Shown here: piece by piece, positions 25,884 through 34,896 of the stretch | Position numbering within the stretch: the stretch's first letter is position 1 | Layout: each line of letters begins with the position of its first letter | Assembly: GCF_003584125.1 (NCBI RefSeq) | Contig: NZ_QXFL01000001.1 | Location: forward strand, 434,001 to 498,000 | Origin: Aurantiacibacter zhengii | GTDB taxonomy: Bacteria; Pseudomonadota; Alphaproteobacteria; Sphingomonadales; Sphingomonadaceae | DNA length: 64,000 nt | Direction: 5' to 3' | Position numbers and translations under genes: made by a program | Notes under the pieces: model-generated | Told to the model about the DNA's origin: nothing | Seen by the model: the letters and a program-made list of their open reading frames with translations, nothing else | Databases searched by the model: none

Positions 25884-26357
25884 TCAGAAGTTAAAGCCAA
25901 CGCCCACGGTTGCAGCGTTCACATCGATGAAGTCGCTGAAGAAGTGGCGATATTCCGCGCTCACGTAGACGGACTGGCCGACACGGTGGCTGTATCCGGC
26001 GCCAAGGTAGGGTGTGTCCTCGCCATCGCCGAACGCGTAGCCGCCGGCAGCGTAAAGGCGTCCTGCGTCGCTTACGCGGACACCGGCACGTGCGCCAAGA
26101 CCCCAGACGAAGTCGGCACCGTCAGCCAGCAGGTGATCGGCGGACCCTTCAACGCCGATGAAGGCCGAATCGCCAAGGTCGAAATCGTATCCGAGCGCAG
26201 CGCCGGCCACGGCCTCTTCCTGGCCGCTAGCCCAAGCGACACCGCCACGCACTTCGGCGCGGCCCGTGCCCATGGCTTCCTGGGCCTGTGCTGCAGCAGG
26301 TACCGCAACCGCGGCGGCGAGCGTTGCCATTGCGATAGCAATCTTATTGGTATTCAT
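25884..26357 (-). CDS. Small outer-membrane beta-barrel protein
   Basis: The 157-residue product has a signal peptide ending near AQA-QEA and a mature part of alternating hydrophobic/polar strands ending in phenylalanine (GVGFNF), the usual end of outer-membrane barrels. Eight strands of an OmpA/opacity-like barrel are plausible (GGVAWASGQ, ALGYDFDLG, IGVEGSAD, YVSAEYRHF and others). The exact role is unknown. The start at 26357 (MNTNKIAIAM) is preferred; an in-frame ATG lies three codons earlier at 26366. It separates trpF from trpB. Confidence 0.75.
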   Translation of the reverse strand: MNTNKIAIAMATLAAAVAVPAAAQAQEAMGTGRAEVRGGVAWASGQEEAVAGAALGYDFDLGDSAFIGVEGSADHLLADGADFVWGLGARAGVRVSDAGRLYAAGGYAFGDGEDTPYLGAGYSHRVGQSVYVSAEYRHFFSDFIDVNAATVGVGFNF

Positions 26358-26553
26358 GTCTCTCATGTTCTCCAGGACCCCCGAACCCGATGTTCGGACC
26401 CGTCCTGGCGCCTAATTGCGAGCGAGAACATTGTTGGAAAATGAACGAATCGATCAACCGCTAACAGCAAACGACTAGCGCCGCAGGCGATGCAACCATC
26501 CCCGACCAGAGGCCTATCTGGACACCCGCCCCTACCTCTGCCAATCGGCGATC

Positions 26554-27771
26554 ATGACCGAGAACAAACCGAACTCATTCCGCAACCAGCCCGACGATCG
26601 CGGGCACTTTGGCCAGTTCGGCGGCCGCTACGTCGCCGAAACGCTGATGCCGCTGATCCTGGGCCTGGAAAAGGAATACAAGGCCGCGAAGGAAGACCCC
26701 GCGTTCAAGGCGGAGTTCGACGACCTGCTTGAACATTACGTCGGTCGCCCCAGCCCGATGTATTTCGCCCCGCGCCTGACCGAGGAGCTGGGAGGAGCGC
26801 AAATCTGGTTCAAGCGCGACGAGTTGAACCATACCGGCGCACACAAGATCAACAACTGCATCGGCCAGATCCTGCTGGCAATCCGTATGGGTAAGACGCG
26901 CATCATCGCGGAGACCGGCGCGGGCCAGCACGGCGTGGCCACAGCCACCGTCTGCGCGCGCTTCGGCCTGCCCTGCATCGTCTATATGGGCGCAGAGGAC
27001 GTGCGGCGGCAGTCGCCCAATGTGTTCCGCATGAAGCTGCTGGGCGCGGAAGTGCGCCCCGTCACCGCCGGGCGCGGCACGCTGAAAGACGCCATGAACG
27101 AGGCGCTGCGCGACTGGGTCGCGAACGTCCACGACACCTTCTACATCATCGGCACCGCCGCCGGCCCGCACCCCTATCCGGAGCTTGTCCGCGATTTCCA
27201 GAGCGTGATCGGCAAGGAAGCGCGTGCGCAGCTGCTGGATCGCACCGGCAAGCTACCGGACCTGCTGGTAGCGGCCATCGGCGGCGGCTCCAACGCCATC
27301 GGCCTGTTCCACCCCTTCCTCGACGATCCCACGGTGAAGATGCTGGGCGTGGAAGCCGCAGGCCACGGCCTTGATGGTGATGAACACGCTGCAAGCCTCG
27401 CAGGCGGTTTCCCCGGCGTGCTCCACGGCAACAAGACCTACCTGTTGCAGGACGAGGACGGCCAGATCACCGAAGGCCATTCTATATCGGCAGGTCTCGA
27501 CTATCCCGGCATCGGCCCGGAACACGCGTGGCTGAAAGAAACGGGCCGCGTGGAATACACCCACGCCACCGATACCGAGGCGCTGGAAGCCTTCCAGCTG
27601 CTCTGCCGCACCGAAGGCATCATCCCCGCGCTGGAACCCAGCCACGCCATCGCCGCCATCACCAAGGTCGCACCGACGATGCCGAAGGACGCGATTATCT
27701 GCGCAAACCTGTGCGGTCGCGGCGACAAGGACATCTTCACCGTGGCTGAGGCGCTTGGGGTGGAGATGTGA
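26554..27771 (+). CDS. trpB: Tryptophan synthase beta chain
   Basis: TrpB condenses indole with serine using pyridoxal phosphate. The 405 residues include the PLP lysine K98 in HTGAHKIN, the glycine-rich phosphate site [10 protein letters not shown], and the [10 protein letters not shown] indole-channel region. It starts with ATG at 26554 and is followed by a small membrane ORF and trpA, which completes the enzyme. Confidence 0.97.
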   Translation: MTENKPNSFRNQPDDRGHFGQFGGRYVAETLMPLILGLEKEYKAAKEDPAFKAEFDDLLEHYVGRPSPMYFAPRLTEELGGAQIWFKRDELNHTGAHKINNCIGQILLAIRMGKTRIIAETGAGQHGVATATVCARFGLPCIVYMGAEDVRRQSPNVFRMKLLGAEVRPVTAGRGTLKDAMNEALRDWVANVHDTFYIIGTAAGPHPYPELVRDFQSVIGKEARAQLLDRTGKLPDLLVAAIGGGSNAIGLFHPFLDDPTVKMLGVEAAGHGLDGDEHAASLAGGFPGVLHGNKTYLLQDEDGQITEGHSISAGLDYPGIGPEHAWLKETGRVEYTHATDTEALEAFQLLCRTEGIIPALEPSHAIAAITKVAPTMPKDAIICANLCGRGDKDIFTVAEALGVEM

Positions 27772-27953
27772 CCTTCTCCCCCGCCCGTGCTGGCGTGTTC
27801 TTCCTCATCGGCCTGCCTATCGGCTTCGTTCTCTCGGCCCTCGGCTTCGTAGTAAGCGGGCAGGAAATCAGCGCGCCGCAGATTGCGCCGTTCGCCGGTG
27901 GAATTGCCATTGTGATTGCCGTGGCAGCGGGGCTATGGCGCCGGCCATCATGA
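27768..27953 (+). CDS. Small two-span membrane protein within the trp operon
   Basis: A 61-residue frame begins at a GTG overlapping the trpB stop (GTGA at 27768-27771) and ends overlapping the trpA ATG (ATGA at 27950-27953). The peptide has two hydrophobic spans (about 9-28 and 37-56) with a short polar loop, then RRPS. The exact four-base overlaps on both sides argue that it is a real, coupled gene. I do not recognise the family and assign no function. Confidence 0.62.
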   Translation: MTFSPARAGVFFLIGLPIGFVLSALGFVVSGQEISAPQIAPFAGGIAIVIAVAAGLWRRPS

Positions 27954-28726
27954 CCCGTTTTTCCGACACCTTCTCGCGCGGCCCTGCGCTCGTCTGCTTC
28001 ATCACCGCTGGCGATGGCGACACCGCCGCCAATCTTGACGCGCTGGTCGAGGGCGGCGCGGACGTGATCGAGTTGGGGATGCCCTTCACCGATCCCATGG
28101 CCGATGGCCCTGCCATTCAGAACGCCAACATTCGCTCGCTCGGCAAGGGCACCAGGACTGCGGACGTTCTGCAGATGGCCACCGATTTTCGCGCGCGCCA
28201 TCCCGACGTGCCGCTGGTGCTGATGGGCTATGCCAACCCGATGATCCGGCGCGGGCCGGAATGGTTTGCCGATGCTGCCGACAGGGCTGGCATCGATGGC
28301 GTGATCTGCGTCGACCTTGCGCCAGAAGAAGACGAGGATCTTGGTCCTGCCCTGCGCGACAAGGGAATCGCCCCCATCCGCCTTGCCACCCCTACAACCG
28401 ACGATGCACGCCTGCCCACGGTGCTCGATAAGTCAGCGGGCTTTCTCTATTACGTGTCCGTAGCGGGCATCACCGGCAAGCAGCAGGCCGCTGTCGACAC
28501 GATCGAGGCGAACGTCGCCCGCATCAAGCAGCATACCGACCTGCCCATTGCCGTCGGTTTCGGCGTGCGCACGCCCGAACAGGCCGAGGCGATCGCCAAG
28601 GTGGCGGACGGCGTAGTCGTCGGCTCCGCGCTGGTCGAGATTGTCGCCGAGCATGGGGAAAAGGCACCTGAACACCTGCGTGCACTGGTCGAAAAACTTG
28701 CCAATGCAGTGCATTCTGCCCGATAG
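27950..28726 (+). CDS. trpA: Tryptophan synthase alpha chain
   Basis: TrpA cleaves indole-glycerol phosphate to indole, which passes to TrpB. The 258-residue barrel has the catalytic residues E41 and D52 in the ELGMPFTDPMADGP motif, the YYVSVAGITG loop, and the VGFGVRTPEQA phosphate site. The start MTRFSDTF (27950) overlaps the stop of the small ORF and matches the usual family N terminus; a more upstream ATG at 27935 is less likely. Confidence 0.96.
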   Translation: MTRFSDTFSRGPALVCFITAGDGDTAANLDALVEGGADVIELGMPFTDPMADGPAIQNANIRSLGKGTRTADVLQMATDFRARHPDVPLVLMGYANPMIRRGPEWFADAADRAGIDGVICVDLAPEEDEDLGPALRDKGIAPIRLATPTTDDARLPTVLDKSAGFLYYVSVAGITGKQQAAVDTIEANVARIKQHTDLPIAVGFGVRTPEQAEAIAKVADGVVVGSALVEIVAEHGEKAPEHLRALVEKLANAVHSAR

Positions 28727-28735
28727 GCCCCATCC

Positions 28736-29587
28736 ATGAGCTGGCTAACCCGTGTCCGAGAGCGCCTGCCCTTTGGCAACAAGCGCGAATCCCCCGACAA
28801 CCTGTGGATCAAGTGTCCGCGCTGTCAGGAAATGGTCTTCCGTACCGAGTACGAGGAGAACCTGAACGTCTGTCCGCGCTGCGACCATCATGGCCGCATC
28901 GGTGCCGACAAGCGGCTCAGCCAGATCATGGATGGCGACGATTTCGAACTGCTGCCTGCCCCCCAGGTTTCCGAGGATCCCCTGCGGTTCAAGGATACCA
29001 AGCGCTACAGCGATCGCCTGAAGGCGGCGCGCGCCAGCAATCCGCATAACGATGCCTTCACCGCGGCCTTCGGCACGATCGAGGGCAATCCGGCGGTTGT
29101 CGGCGTGCAGGACTTCACCTTTATGGGCGGCTCCATGGGCATGGCCGTGGGCGATGCCTTCTGCAACGCGGCCCAGCGTGCCATCGATGAAAATTGCGGC
29201 TTCGTCTGCGTAACCGCCGCCGGCGGTGCGCGTATGCAGGAGGGCATACTCAGCCTGATGCAGATGCCGCGCGCCACCGTGATGACGCGCCGCCTGCGTG
29301 AAGCGGGCCTGCCCTATATCGTCGTGCTGACCGATCCGACCACGGGCGGCGTTACCGCCAGCTATGCCATGCTGGGCGATGTCCAGATCGCGGAGCCCGA
29401 TGCCCTGATCGGGTTCGCCGGGCAGCGCGTTATCCAGGAAACCATTCGCGAACAGCTGCCCGAAGGGTTCCAGCGCGCCGAATACCTGCACAAGCACGGC
29501 ATGGTGGACATGGTGGTTGCCCGGAAGGACTTGCGCGAAACGCTGGCGCAGTTGCTGGACTATTTGACTCCGGCAAAGGCAGCCTGA
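28736..29587 (+). CDS. accD: Acetyl-CoA carboxylase carboxyltransferase subunit beta
   Basis: AccD is half of the carboxyltransferase that makes malonyl-CoA. The 283 residues carry the N-terminal zinc ribbon with C27, C30, C46 and C49, and the crotonase-like core with [18 protein letters not shown] and the [15 protein letters not shown] motif. The trpA-accD-folC order is very common in proteobacteria. Confidence 0.97.
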   Translation: MSWLTRVRERLPFGNKRESPDNLWIKCPRCQEMVFRTEYEENLNVCPRCDHHGRIGADKRLSQIMDGDDFELLPAPQVSEDPLRFKDTKRYSDRLKAARASNPHNDAFTAAFGTIEGNPAVVGVQDFTFMGGSMGMAVGDAFCNAAQRAIDENCGFVCVTAAGGARMQEGILSLMQMPRATVMTRRLREAGLPYIVVLTDPTTGGVTASYAMLGDVQIAEPDALIGFAGQRVIQETIREQLPEGFQRAEYLHKHGMVDMVVARKDLRETLAQLLDYLTPAKAA

Positions 29588-29602
29588 CCGGCGGGCGAGC
29601 CG

Positions 29603-30943
29603 ATGAAAGACTTCGCCATTTCGGACAATGACGACGTGCAGCGCCAGCTGGATCGCCTGAGCGCTCTTTCGTTGCCGCAAGGGCGCATCGGGCTGGACGT
29701 GATCCGCGCCCTGCTCGATCGGCTTGGCAATCCCGAAAAGCACCTGCCGCCGGTGTTCCATGTCGCGGGCACCAATGGCAAGGGCTCCACCTGCGCTTTC
29801 CTGCGCGCCATGCTGGAGGCAGAGGGGCTTAAAGTCCACGTCGCCACCAAGCCGCACCTCGTCCGCTACAACGAACGCATCCGCATTGGTGGAGACCTGA
29901 TCTCCGACGCCATGCTGGCGCAGCTGCTGGAGGAAGTGCTGGACGTTGCGGGTGACCTCGCGCCCAGTTTCTTCGAGGTCACGGCAGCAGTGACCTTTCT
30001 CGCCTTTTCGCGCGAGCCCGCCGATGCCTGCGTGATCGAAGTTGGCCTGGGTGGTCGTTTCGACGCGACCAATGTCATGGAGCGGCCCGCTGCCTGCGGG
30101 ATTGCCTCGCTGGGTATCGACCACGAACAGTTCCTGCTGAACGAAGACCCCGAAGCGCCCTCGCCTGCCCGGAACCCCATGGTGCGCATCGCATTCGAAA
30201 AGTCGGGCATCGCCCGTCCCGGCTCGCCGCTGGTTACCCAGAACTATTCGCCCGATGTGGAGGCGGAGATCGAGCGGCGCGCGGGTGTTGCTGGCGCGCC
30301 GTTGCATATGCGCGGGCACGATTGGTGGGCAGAGGCAGGCGAGGATTCCATCGCCTATCGCGACCGTCACGGAAGGCTCGACCTGCCACTGCCAACCATG
30401 TCCGGCGCGCACCAGTCGGACAACGCCGCGCTGGCCGTCGCCATGCTGCGTCATCAGGACACGGTGCCGGTTTCAGCCGCCGCCATGGCCGAGGGGATTC
30501 GCAACTGCCGCTGGCCCGCGCGTTTGCAACGCCTCGGCGATGGCCCACTCACCGAACTGCTGCCGCACCGCCATTTCCTGCTGGATGGCGGGCACAATCC
30601 CGATGCGGCCAAGGCGCTCGCCCGGTATCTGGATAATGCACCGAAACCGGTAGATGCCGTGATCGGCATGATGGCCGCAAAGGACGCGCGGCGGTTCCTG
30701 GCGATCGTTGCACCGCAGATCGATTCGATCACGGCAGTGCCGATCCCCGGCAACGATTGCGTCGCGCCCGAAGTTCTCGCTGAACTGGCGCGGGAAGCTG
30801 GTATCGCATCTGTTAGATCGGCGGACGATGTGCCAGCCGCCATCCGCGCCATGACCGAGACCAGCGAAGGCACGGTGCTGATCTTCGGATCCCTCTACCT
30901 TGCGGGCAAGGTCCTCAGCCTCAACCGCGAGCTGCCTGACTAG
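29603..30943 (+). CDS. folC: Folylpolyglutamate synthase / dihydrofolate synthase
   Basis: FolC adds glutamate to dihydropteroate and to folates. The 446 residues include the P-loop GTNGKGST at 56-63, the EVGLGGRFDATN motif, and the late LDGGHNPDAAKAL motif of the Mur-ligase superfamily. It begins 15 bp after accD and ends three bases before the convergent ampG stop. Confidence 0.95.
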   Translation: MKDFAISDNDDVQRQLDRLSALSLPQGRIGLDVIRALLDRLGNPEKHLPPVFHVAGTNGKGSTCAFLRAMLEAEGLKVHVATKPHLVRYNERIRIGGDLISDAMLAQLLEEVLDVAGDLAPSFFEVTAAVTFLAFSREPADACVIEVGLGGRFDATNVMERPAACGIASLGIDHEQFLLNEDPEAPSPARNPMVRIAFEKSGIARPGSPLVTQNYSPDVEAEIERRAGVAGAPLHMRGHDWWAEAGEDSIAYRDRHGRLDLPLPTMSGAHQSDNAALAVAMLRHQDTVPVSAAAMAEGIRNCRWPARLQRLGDGPLTELLPHRHFLLDGGHNPDAAKALARYLDNAPKPVDAVIGMMAAKDARRFLAIVAPQIDSITAVPIPGNDCVAPEVLAELAREAGIASVRSADDVPAAIRAMTETSEGTVLIFGSLYLAGKVLSLNRELPD

Positions 30944-30946
30944 GCG

Positions 30947-32692
30947 CTATTCCGCCGGTTCGGGCGCGGCATCGTGGCGATCAGGCGTAACGACGCCGGA
31001 TTTCGCCCCTGCCCGGCTCACGCGAATCCATTCGAACACGCACAGCACCACGGCAACGAAACCGATCAGCGTCGTCAGGATGAACACGTCGTAATAGCCC
31101 TGGTCTTCGATCATCTCTCCCAGCGCGCCACGACCCAGCGTGCCAACTAGCAGCGTGAGGGAGGACAGCAGCGCATATTGCACGGCGGAGTATTTCTTCG
31201 AGACGATGGAACTCAGCCACGCGACATAGGCCGCCCCTGCGATGCCGATAGCCAGATTCTCCCACATGATCGTAAACGTCAGGCGCGGTAAACCTTCGGA
31301 GCCGAACGGAGCCATGAAGTTGATCAGGGCGGAAAAGCCGATGAAGTCACTGGCCGCCTGCATGTTCGCCCCGCCCGCTGCCATGTCGGCATAGAGCAGG
31401 TTCGTCAGCGCCGCGATCAGCGCCCCGAGAGTAAGCGTCGCCATACGGCCGATAACGGTTAGCAGGTAGCCGCCCAGCGCCAGCCCGGCGATGATTGCGC
31501 CCACGCCGAAGAACTTGGAGGCGAACGCCACCTCGTCGTTCGTATATTCCAGTTCGCCGAGGTAGAACGGATAGGCAAAGGTGCCCCAGATCGCGTCGCA
31601 GATGCGATATGTCAGCACCAGCGAGAGGATCAGCACCAGCGACCAGCCCATGCGGCCCACGAACTCCACCAGCGGCATGACCAGCGCCCGGTAGAGATGG
31701 TCGACCGCGTAGGAATTGCCTGCGCGTTCGGGCAGGTCCTCCGTCATCACATTTTCGCCCTTGGCCTTCTGCGAGGCGAGCCAACCAGCGATCAGCGCGG
31801 GAATCACCACGGTCGCCACGATGATCCACGGGCCGTAATTCACGGTGAAGTCGGTCGGGTTGGGCCGGTCTTCAGGCGCATAGGCCAGCGACATGTACAT
31901 GAAGGTGAGCACTACACCGATAGCGAGCGCCCACAACAGGCCCACCGCGCCCAGCGCCTTTGCGCGCACCGATGGCTTCAGCTCGCCCTTCTTGCGCAGA
32001 CTCAGCAGCAACTCGTCGGTAACGGTGCCGTCCACGTTTTCGCCCGCCTTGCTGTCAGGTGCGAAGAGGCCGGCGATACCGATGGCGAGCAAAATGCCGC
32101 CCATGATGAGATAGGTCTGCGGCCAGCCGATACGAGCCGCAATGATCAGGCCCAATGCCCCGCCCACCAGCGCGGCGAGGCGGTAGCCCATCTGGTACAC
32201 GGTGGAGAGGATATCGAGCGTTGCCTCCTCGTCCGCCACGTCGATGCGCCAGGCGTTGATGGCAATGTCTTGCGTGGCGCTGGCGAGTGCGCCAATCCCT
32301 GCCAGCAGGCTGAACCAGCCAATCGCCTCGTTCGTCGGGTTCGACAGCGAAAGCGCGATCAGGATGACGCCCAGCAGGATCTGCGAGGGCACGATCCACT
32401 GCTTGCGCCGCCCCAGCTTGCGAAAGCCCGGTATCGACACCTTGTCGATCAGCGGCGACCACAGGAACTGGAAGGCATAGGCGAGGCCGATCAGCGAGAA
32501 GACGCCCATCGTCTCCAGCTCCACCTCGGCTTCGGAAAGCCAGGCGTAAAGCGTGCCCAGGAACAATGCGAAAGGCAGGCCGCTGGCAAAGCCGAACAGC
32601 GCCATGTAGCCGCTCTTGGGATTTTTCAGCGATCGCGCCAGCGTGCGCCAGCCGGGCTTGGATTTCTTCGTCTCGGCGGCCGCTTCGGCCAT
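30947..32692 (-). CDS. ampG: AmpG-like muropeptide MFS transporter
   Basis: The 581-residue protein is an MFS-type carrier with about 14 hydrophobic segments. The N-terminal FGFASGLPFALFLGTLYAWL and the LWSPLIDKVSIP and SATQDIAINAWR motifs match AmpG, which brings cell-wall anhydromuropeptides into the cytoplasm for recycling. An insertion of polar sequence around residues 225-260 is present. The start (MAEAAAETKK, 32692) has GGAG about eight bases upstream. Confidence 0.85.
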   Translation of the reverse strand: MAEAAAETKKSKPGWRTLARSLKNPKSGYMALFGFASGLPFALFLGTLYAWLSEAEVELETMGVFSLIGLAYAFQFLWSPLIDKVSIPGFRKLGRRKQWIVPSQILLGVILIALSLSNPTNEAIGWFSLLAGIGALASATQDIAINAWRIDVADEEATLDILSTVYQMGYRLAALVGGALGLIIAARIGWPQTYLIMGGILLAIGIAGLFAPDSKAGENVDGTVTDELLLSLRKKGELKPSVRAKALGAVGLLWALAIGVVLTFMYMSLAYAPEDRPNPTDFTVNYGPWIIVATVVIPALIAGWLASQKAKGENVMTEDLPERAGNSYAVDHLYRALVMPLVEFVGRMGWSLVLILSLVLTYRICDAIWGTFAYPFYLGELEYTNDEVAFASKFFGVGAIIAGLALGGYLLTVIGRMATLTLGALIAALTNLLYADMAAGGANMQAASDFIGFSALINFMAPFGSEGLPRLTFTIMWENLAIGIAGAAYVAWLSSIVSKKYSAVQYALLSSLTLLVGTLGRGALGEMIEDQGYYDVFILTTLIGFVAVVLCVFEWIRVSRAGAKSGVVTPDRHDAAPEPAE

Positions 32693-32790
32693 AAATTGCT
32701 CTCCGCTTTCGTACCTGAGTGTCGGTCTAGCCGTAATCCAGTGCAATGGAAGGCTGGATGAACGGGCTTTCAACGCCTAGAGAGCCGCAA

Positions 32791-33540
32791 ATGTCCAAGG
32801 AAGAACGCCCCGAGGGTGATCGCATCGCCAAACTGCTCGCCCGCGCTGGTGTCGCCAGCCGCCGCGAGATCGAACGCATGATCGATGATCGACGGATCAA
32901 GATCGGCGACGAGTTCGTGACGACACCCGCCACGTTCCTGACCAGCCTGAAAGGCGTGACGGTGGACGGAAAGCCGGTGGCCAAGCCCGAACGCACGCGT
33001 CTGTTCGCTTTTCACAAGCCCACCGGCTTGCTGACGGCGGAACGCGATTTCTCGGGCCGCCCCACCATCTACACCGCGCTGCGCAATGCCTTGCCCAAGG
33101 ATACGCCGCGGCTGATGCCAATCGGGCGGCTGGATATGAACACCGAGGGATTGCTGCTGCTGACCAATGATGGCGAATTCAAGCGGCTGCTTGAATTGCC
33201 CGCAACCGAAGTCTCTCGCACCTATCGGGCGCGCACTTTCGGCGATGTGTCTCAGGAACAGCTCGAATCGCTGATGGACGGGATCGAGATCGAGGGGATG
33301 CGCTATGCCCCCATCGATGCCAACCTGGAGCGGCGCACGGGTCGCAACCAGTGGATCGAGCTGTCGCTGGCCGAAGGCAAGAACCGGGAAGTGCGCCGCG
33401 TGCTGGAGCACCTCGGGCTGGAAGTCAGCCGCCTGATCCGCACCGCCTATGGCCCGTTCGGCCTTGCCGACCTGCCGCGCGGTGCGGCGCAGGAAATCCG
33501 CAAGGAAGATATCGAGCGGTTCCGGAGCAGCCTGAAGTGA
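32791..33540 (+). CDS. 23S rRNA pseudouridine synthase, RluB/RsuA family
   Basis: The 249-residue enzyme has an N-terminal S4 RNA-binding domain (about 8-60) and the RsuA-type catalytic domain with GRLDMNTEGLLLLT (catalytic D115) and the KNREVRRVLEHLGLEV end motif. RluB (position 2605 of 23S rRNA) is the closest guess; RluE/RluF or RsuA remain possible. ATG at 32791 is preferred over the open frame upstream. The stop overlaps rsmD (GTGA). Confidence 0.85.
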   Translation: MSKEERPEGDRIAKLLARAGVASRREIERMIDDRRIKIGDEFVTTPATFLTSLKGVTVDGKPVAKPERTRLFAFHKPTGLLTAERDFSGRPTIYTALRNALPKDTPRLMPIGRLDMNTEGLLLLTNDGEFKRLLELPATEVSRTYRARTFGDVSQEQLESLMDGIEIEGMRYAPIDANLERRTGRNQWIELSLAEGKNREVRRVLEHLGLEVSRLIRTAYGPFGLADLPRGAAQEIRKEDIERFRSSLK

Positions 33541-34085
33541 GAATCATCGCAGGCGACTGGAAACGCCGGCAGCTTCGCGCGCCCACTGGCGAAGCCACGC
33601 GCCCCACGGCAGATCGCACGCGCGAGACGCTGTTCTCCATGCTGGTGAGTCGGCTGGGATCGTTCGAGGGGCTTTCCGTGGCGGACCTGTTCGCCGGTTC
33701 GGGCGCGCTGGGCTTGGAAGCGCTTTCGCGTGGGGCGAACAATTGCCTGTTTGTAGAGCAGGACGCTGCCGCCATTCGCTGTATCCGGCAGAACATCGCA
33801 GCGCTGCGGGCGCAACAGCAGTGCGAAGTGGTCGCCGGATCGGTGATGAGCCTTGGCGCCGCAAAGAGCGCAAGAGACCTCGTGCTGCTGGACCCGCCCT
33901 ATGGCACCAATGCGGGGGCAGTCGCGATAGATCGCCTGACCCGTCTGGGCTGGATCGGCCCTGCGACATGGGTCGCCCTGGAAGTGGGTGCCAAGGAAGA
34001 CGTGAAAATCAAAGCGCTGGAAGTCGATGCAGAGCGCAAGGTCGGCCCGGCAAAGCTGGTGCTGCTGCGCTGGCCCGCGACCTGA
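33537..34085 (+). CDS. rsmD: 16S rRNA (guanine-N2)-methyltransferase RsmD
   Basis: RsmD methylates G966 of 16S rRNA. The 182-residue SAM enzyme has MRIIAGDWKRRQL at the start, the SAM motif DLFAGSGALGLEAL near 50-63, and the catalytic DPPY motif at 119-122. The start is GTG overlapping the pseudouridine synthase stop, so both rRNA modification genes are coupled. Confidence 0.93.
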   Translation: MRIIAGDWKRRQLRAPTGEATRPTADRTRETLFSMLVSRLGSFEGLSVADLFAGSGALGLEALSRGANNCLFVEQDAAAIRCIRQNIAALRAQQQCEVVAGSVMSLGAAKSARDLVLLDPPYGTNAGAVAIDRLTRLGWIGPATWVALEVGAKEDVKIKALEVDAERKVGPAKLVLLRWPAT

Positions 34086-34102
34086 CAGCGGCGAGCAAGG
34101 CG

Positions 34103-34132
34103 AAAGGCCGCCTGCTCTCGCAAACGGCCTTT
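34103..34132 (+). terminator. Possible terminator after rsmD
   Basis: AAAGGCCG (34103-34110) and CGGCCTTT (34125-34132) form a perfect 8-bp stem with a 14-base loop. The T-run is only the three T of the stem, so termination would be weak. It lies between the convergent rsmD and secreted-protein genes. Confidence 0.4.
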
Positions 34133-34157
34133 GGCATCTGGTCAGTCGGTTAGCCGC

Positions 34158-34757
34158 TTAGGAGCGGTCACCCGGCCAGTATTCGAGCGGGCGGTCAACT
34201 CCCGGACCGCGACGTCCGGTGGCCCATGCGTTGATGCAGCTGTCATCAGCATCGCTTTCGCACACGGGATACTCGCCCTGGTGCGGCGCGGGGATGTTCT
34301 GCACCATCGCATTGCTAACGAAACGCATGTTCGAATTCGAATTCGAGTTCGAGTTCGAGTTCATCGCGCTGTTGGTGGTCGTTTGCTGGCTGGCGGGCAT
34401 GGTGCCTTCCATCTGTGCGACCTGCGTCAGGATCGAATTCCAGGCAGCGGAGCGCTGTTCGGCGGGGATCTGGTATACCTGCGAGCGCTGGTTATCGTTC
34501 AGATACCACCACGCTTCCTGCTGGTCGTCGTTCAACGTCCAGTAGTATGTACGTAGATCGTCATTCCAGCCGAAGTAAGTGGTCTTCTGCTCCATCTCGT
34601 AGCTGTCGAACTCGGCCTGATCGGCGGCATCGAGTTCGTCGTACATCATTTGCTGGGCAGCGGTCATTTCCATGTGGTCACCGTTATGGTGATCGGCCAG
34701 GGCAGGCACGGAAATCATCGAAAGCGCCGCGGCAGCGCCAAGAATTACCTTGTTCAT
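34158..34757 (-). CDS. Hypothetical secreted protein with (Ser-Asn) repeat
   Basis: The 199-residue protein has a signal peptide (MNKVILGAAAALSMISVPALA-DHH), a Met/Glu/Asp-rich mature region, a Trp/Tyr-rich segment (TTYFGWNDDLRTYYWTLND, EAWWYLND), a linker with a run of Ser-Asn dipeptides, and a C-terminal segment with two Cys (PVCESDADDSCINAW) that could form a disulphide. I do not recognise the family. CAGGAG lies eight bases upstream of the ATG at 34757. It is convergent with rsmD and divergent from uvrD. Confidence 0.72.
   Translation of the reverse strand: MNKVILGAAAALSMISVPALADHHNGDHMEMTAAQQMMYDELDAADQAEFDSYEMEQKTTYFGWNDDLRTYYWTLNDDQQEAWWYLNDNQRSQVYQIPAEQRSAAWNSILTQVAQMEGTMPASQQTTTNSAMNSNSNSNSNSNMRFVSNAMVQNIPAPHQGEYPVCESDADDSCINAWATGRRGPGVDRPLEYWPGDRS
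34333..34362. repeat. Hexanucleotide tandem repeat coding for Asn-Ser
   Basis: Five uninterrupted copies of a 6-base unit, two GAATTC then three GAGTTC, lie inside the secreted-protein gene and code for the Ser-Asn run on the minus strand. Copy changes would alter length in whole dipeptides without breaking the frame. Confidence 0.9.
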
Positions 34758-34896
34758 CAACTGTCTCCTGTATCGGTTCGCGTCGTTACTATTGCCTTTA
34801 GAACGACGTTATCTTGACCACTGTTCCGAAAAAGTAGGGTTCCCCGGCTCGTCGCTGGCCTTGCACGGTGCGGCTGTGTTCCCTAGTTGTTCACAG

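Noticed and set aside
28745-30454. 569-codon minus-strand open frame across accD and folC
   Set aside because: Both underlying plus-strand genes have complete catalytic motifs, so this frame is a shadow.
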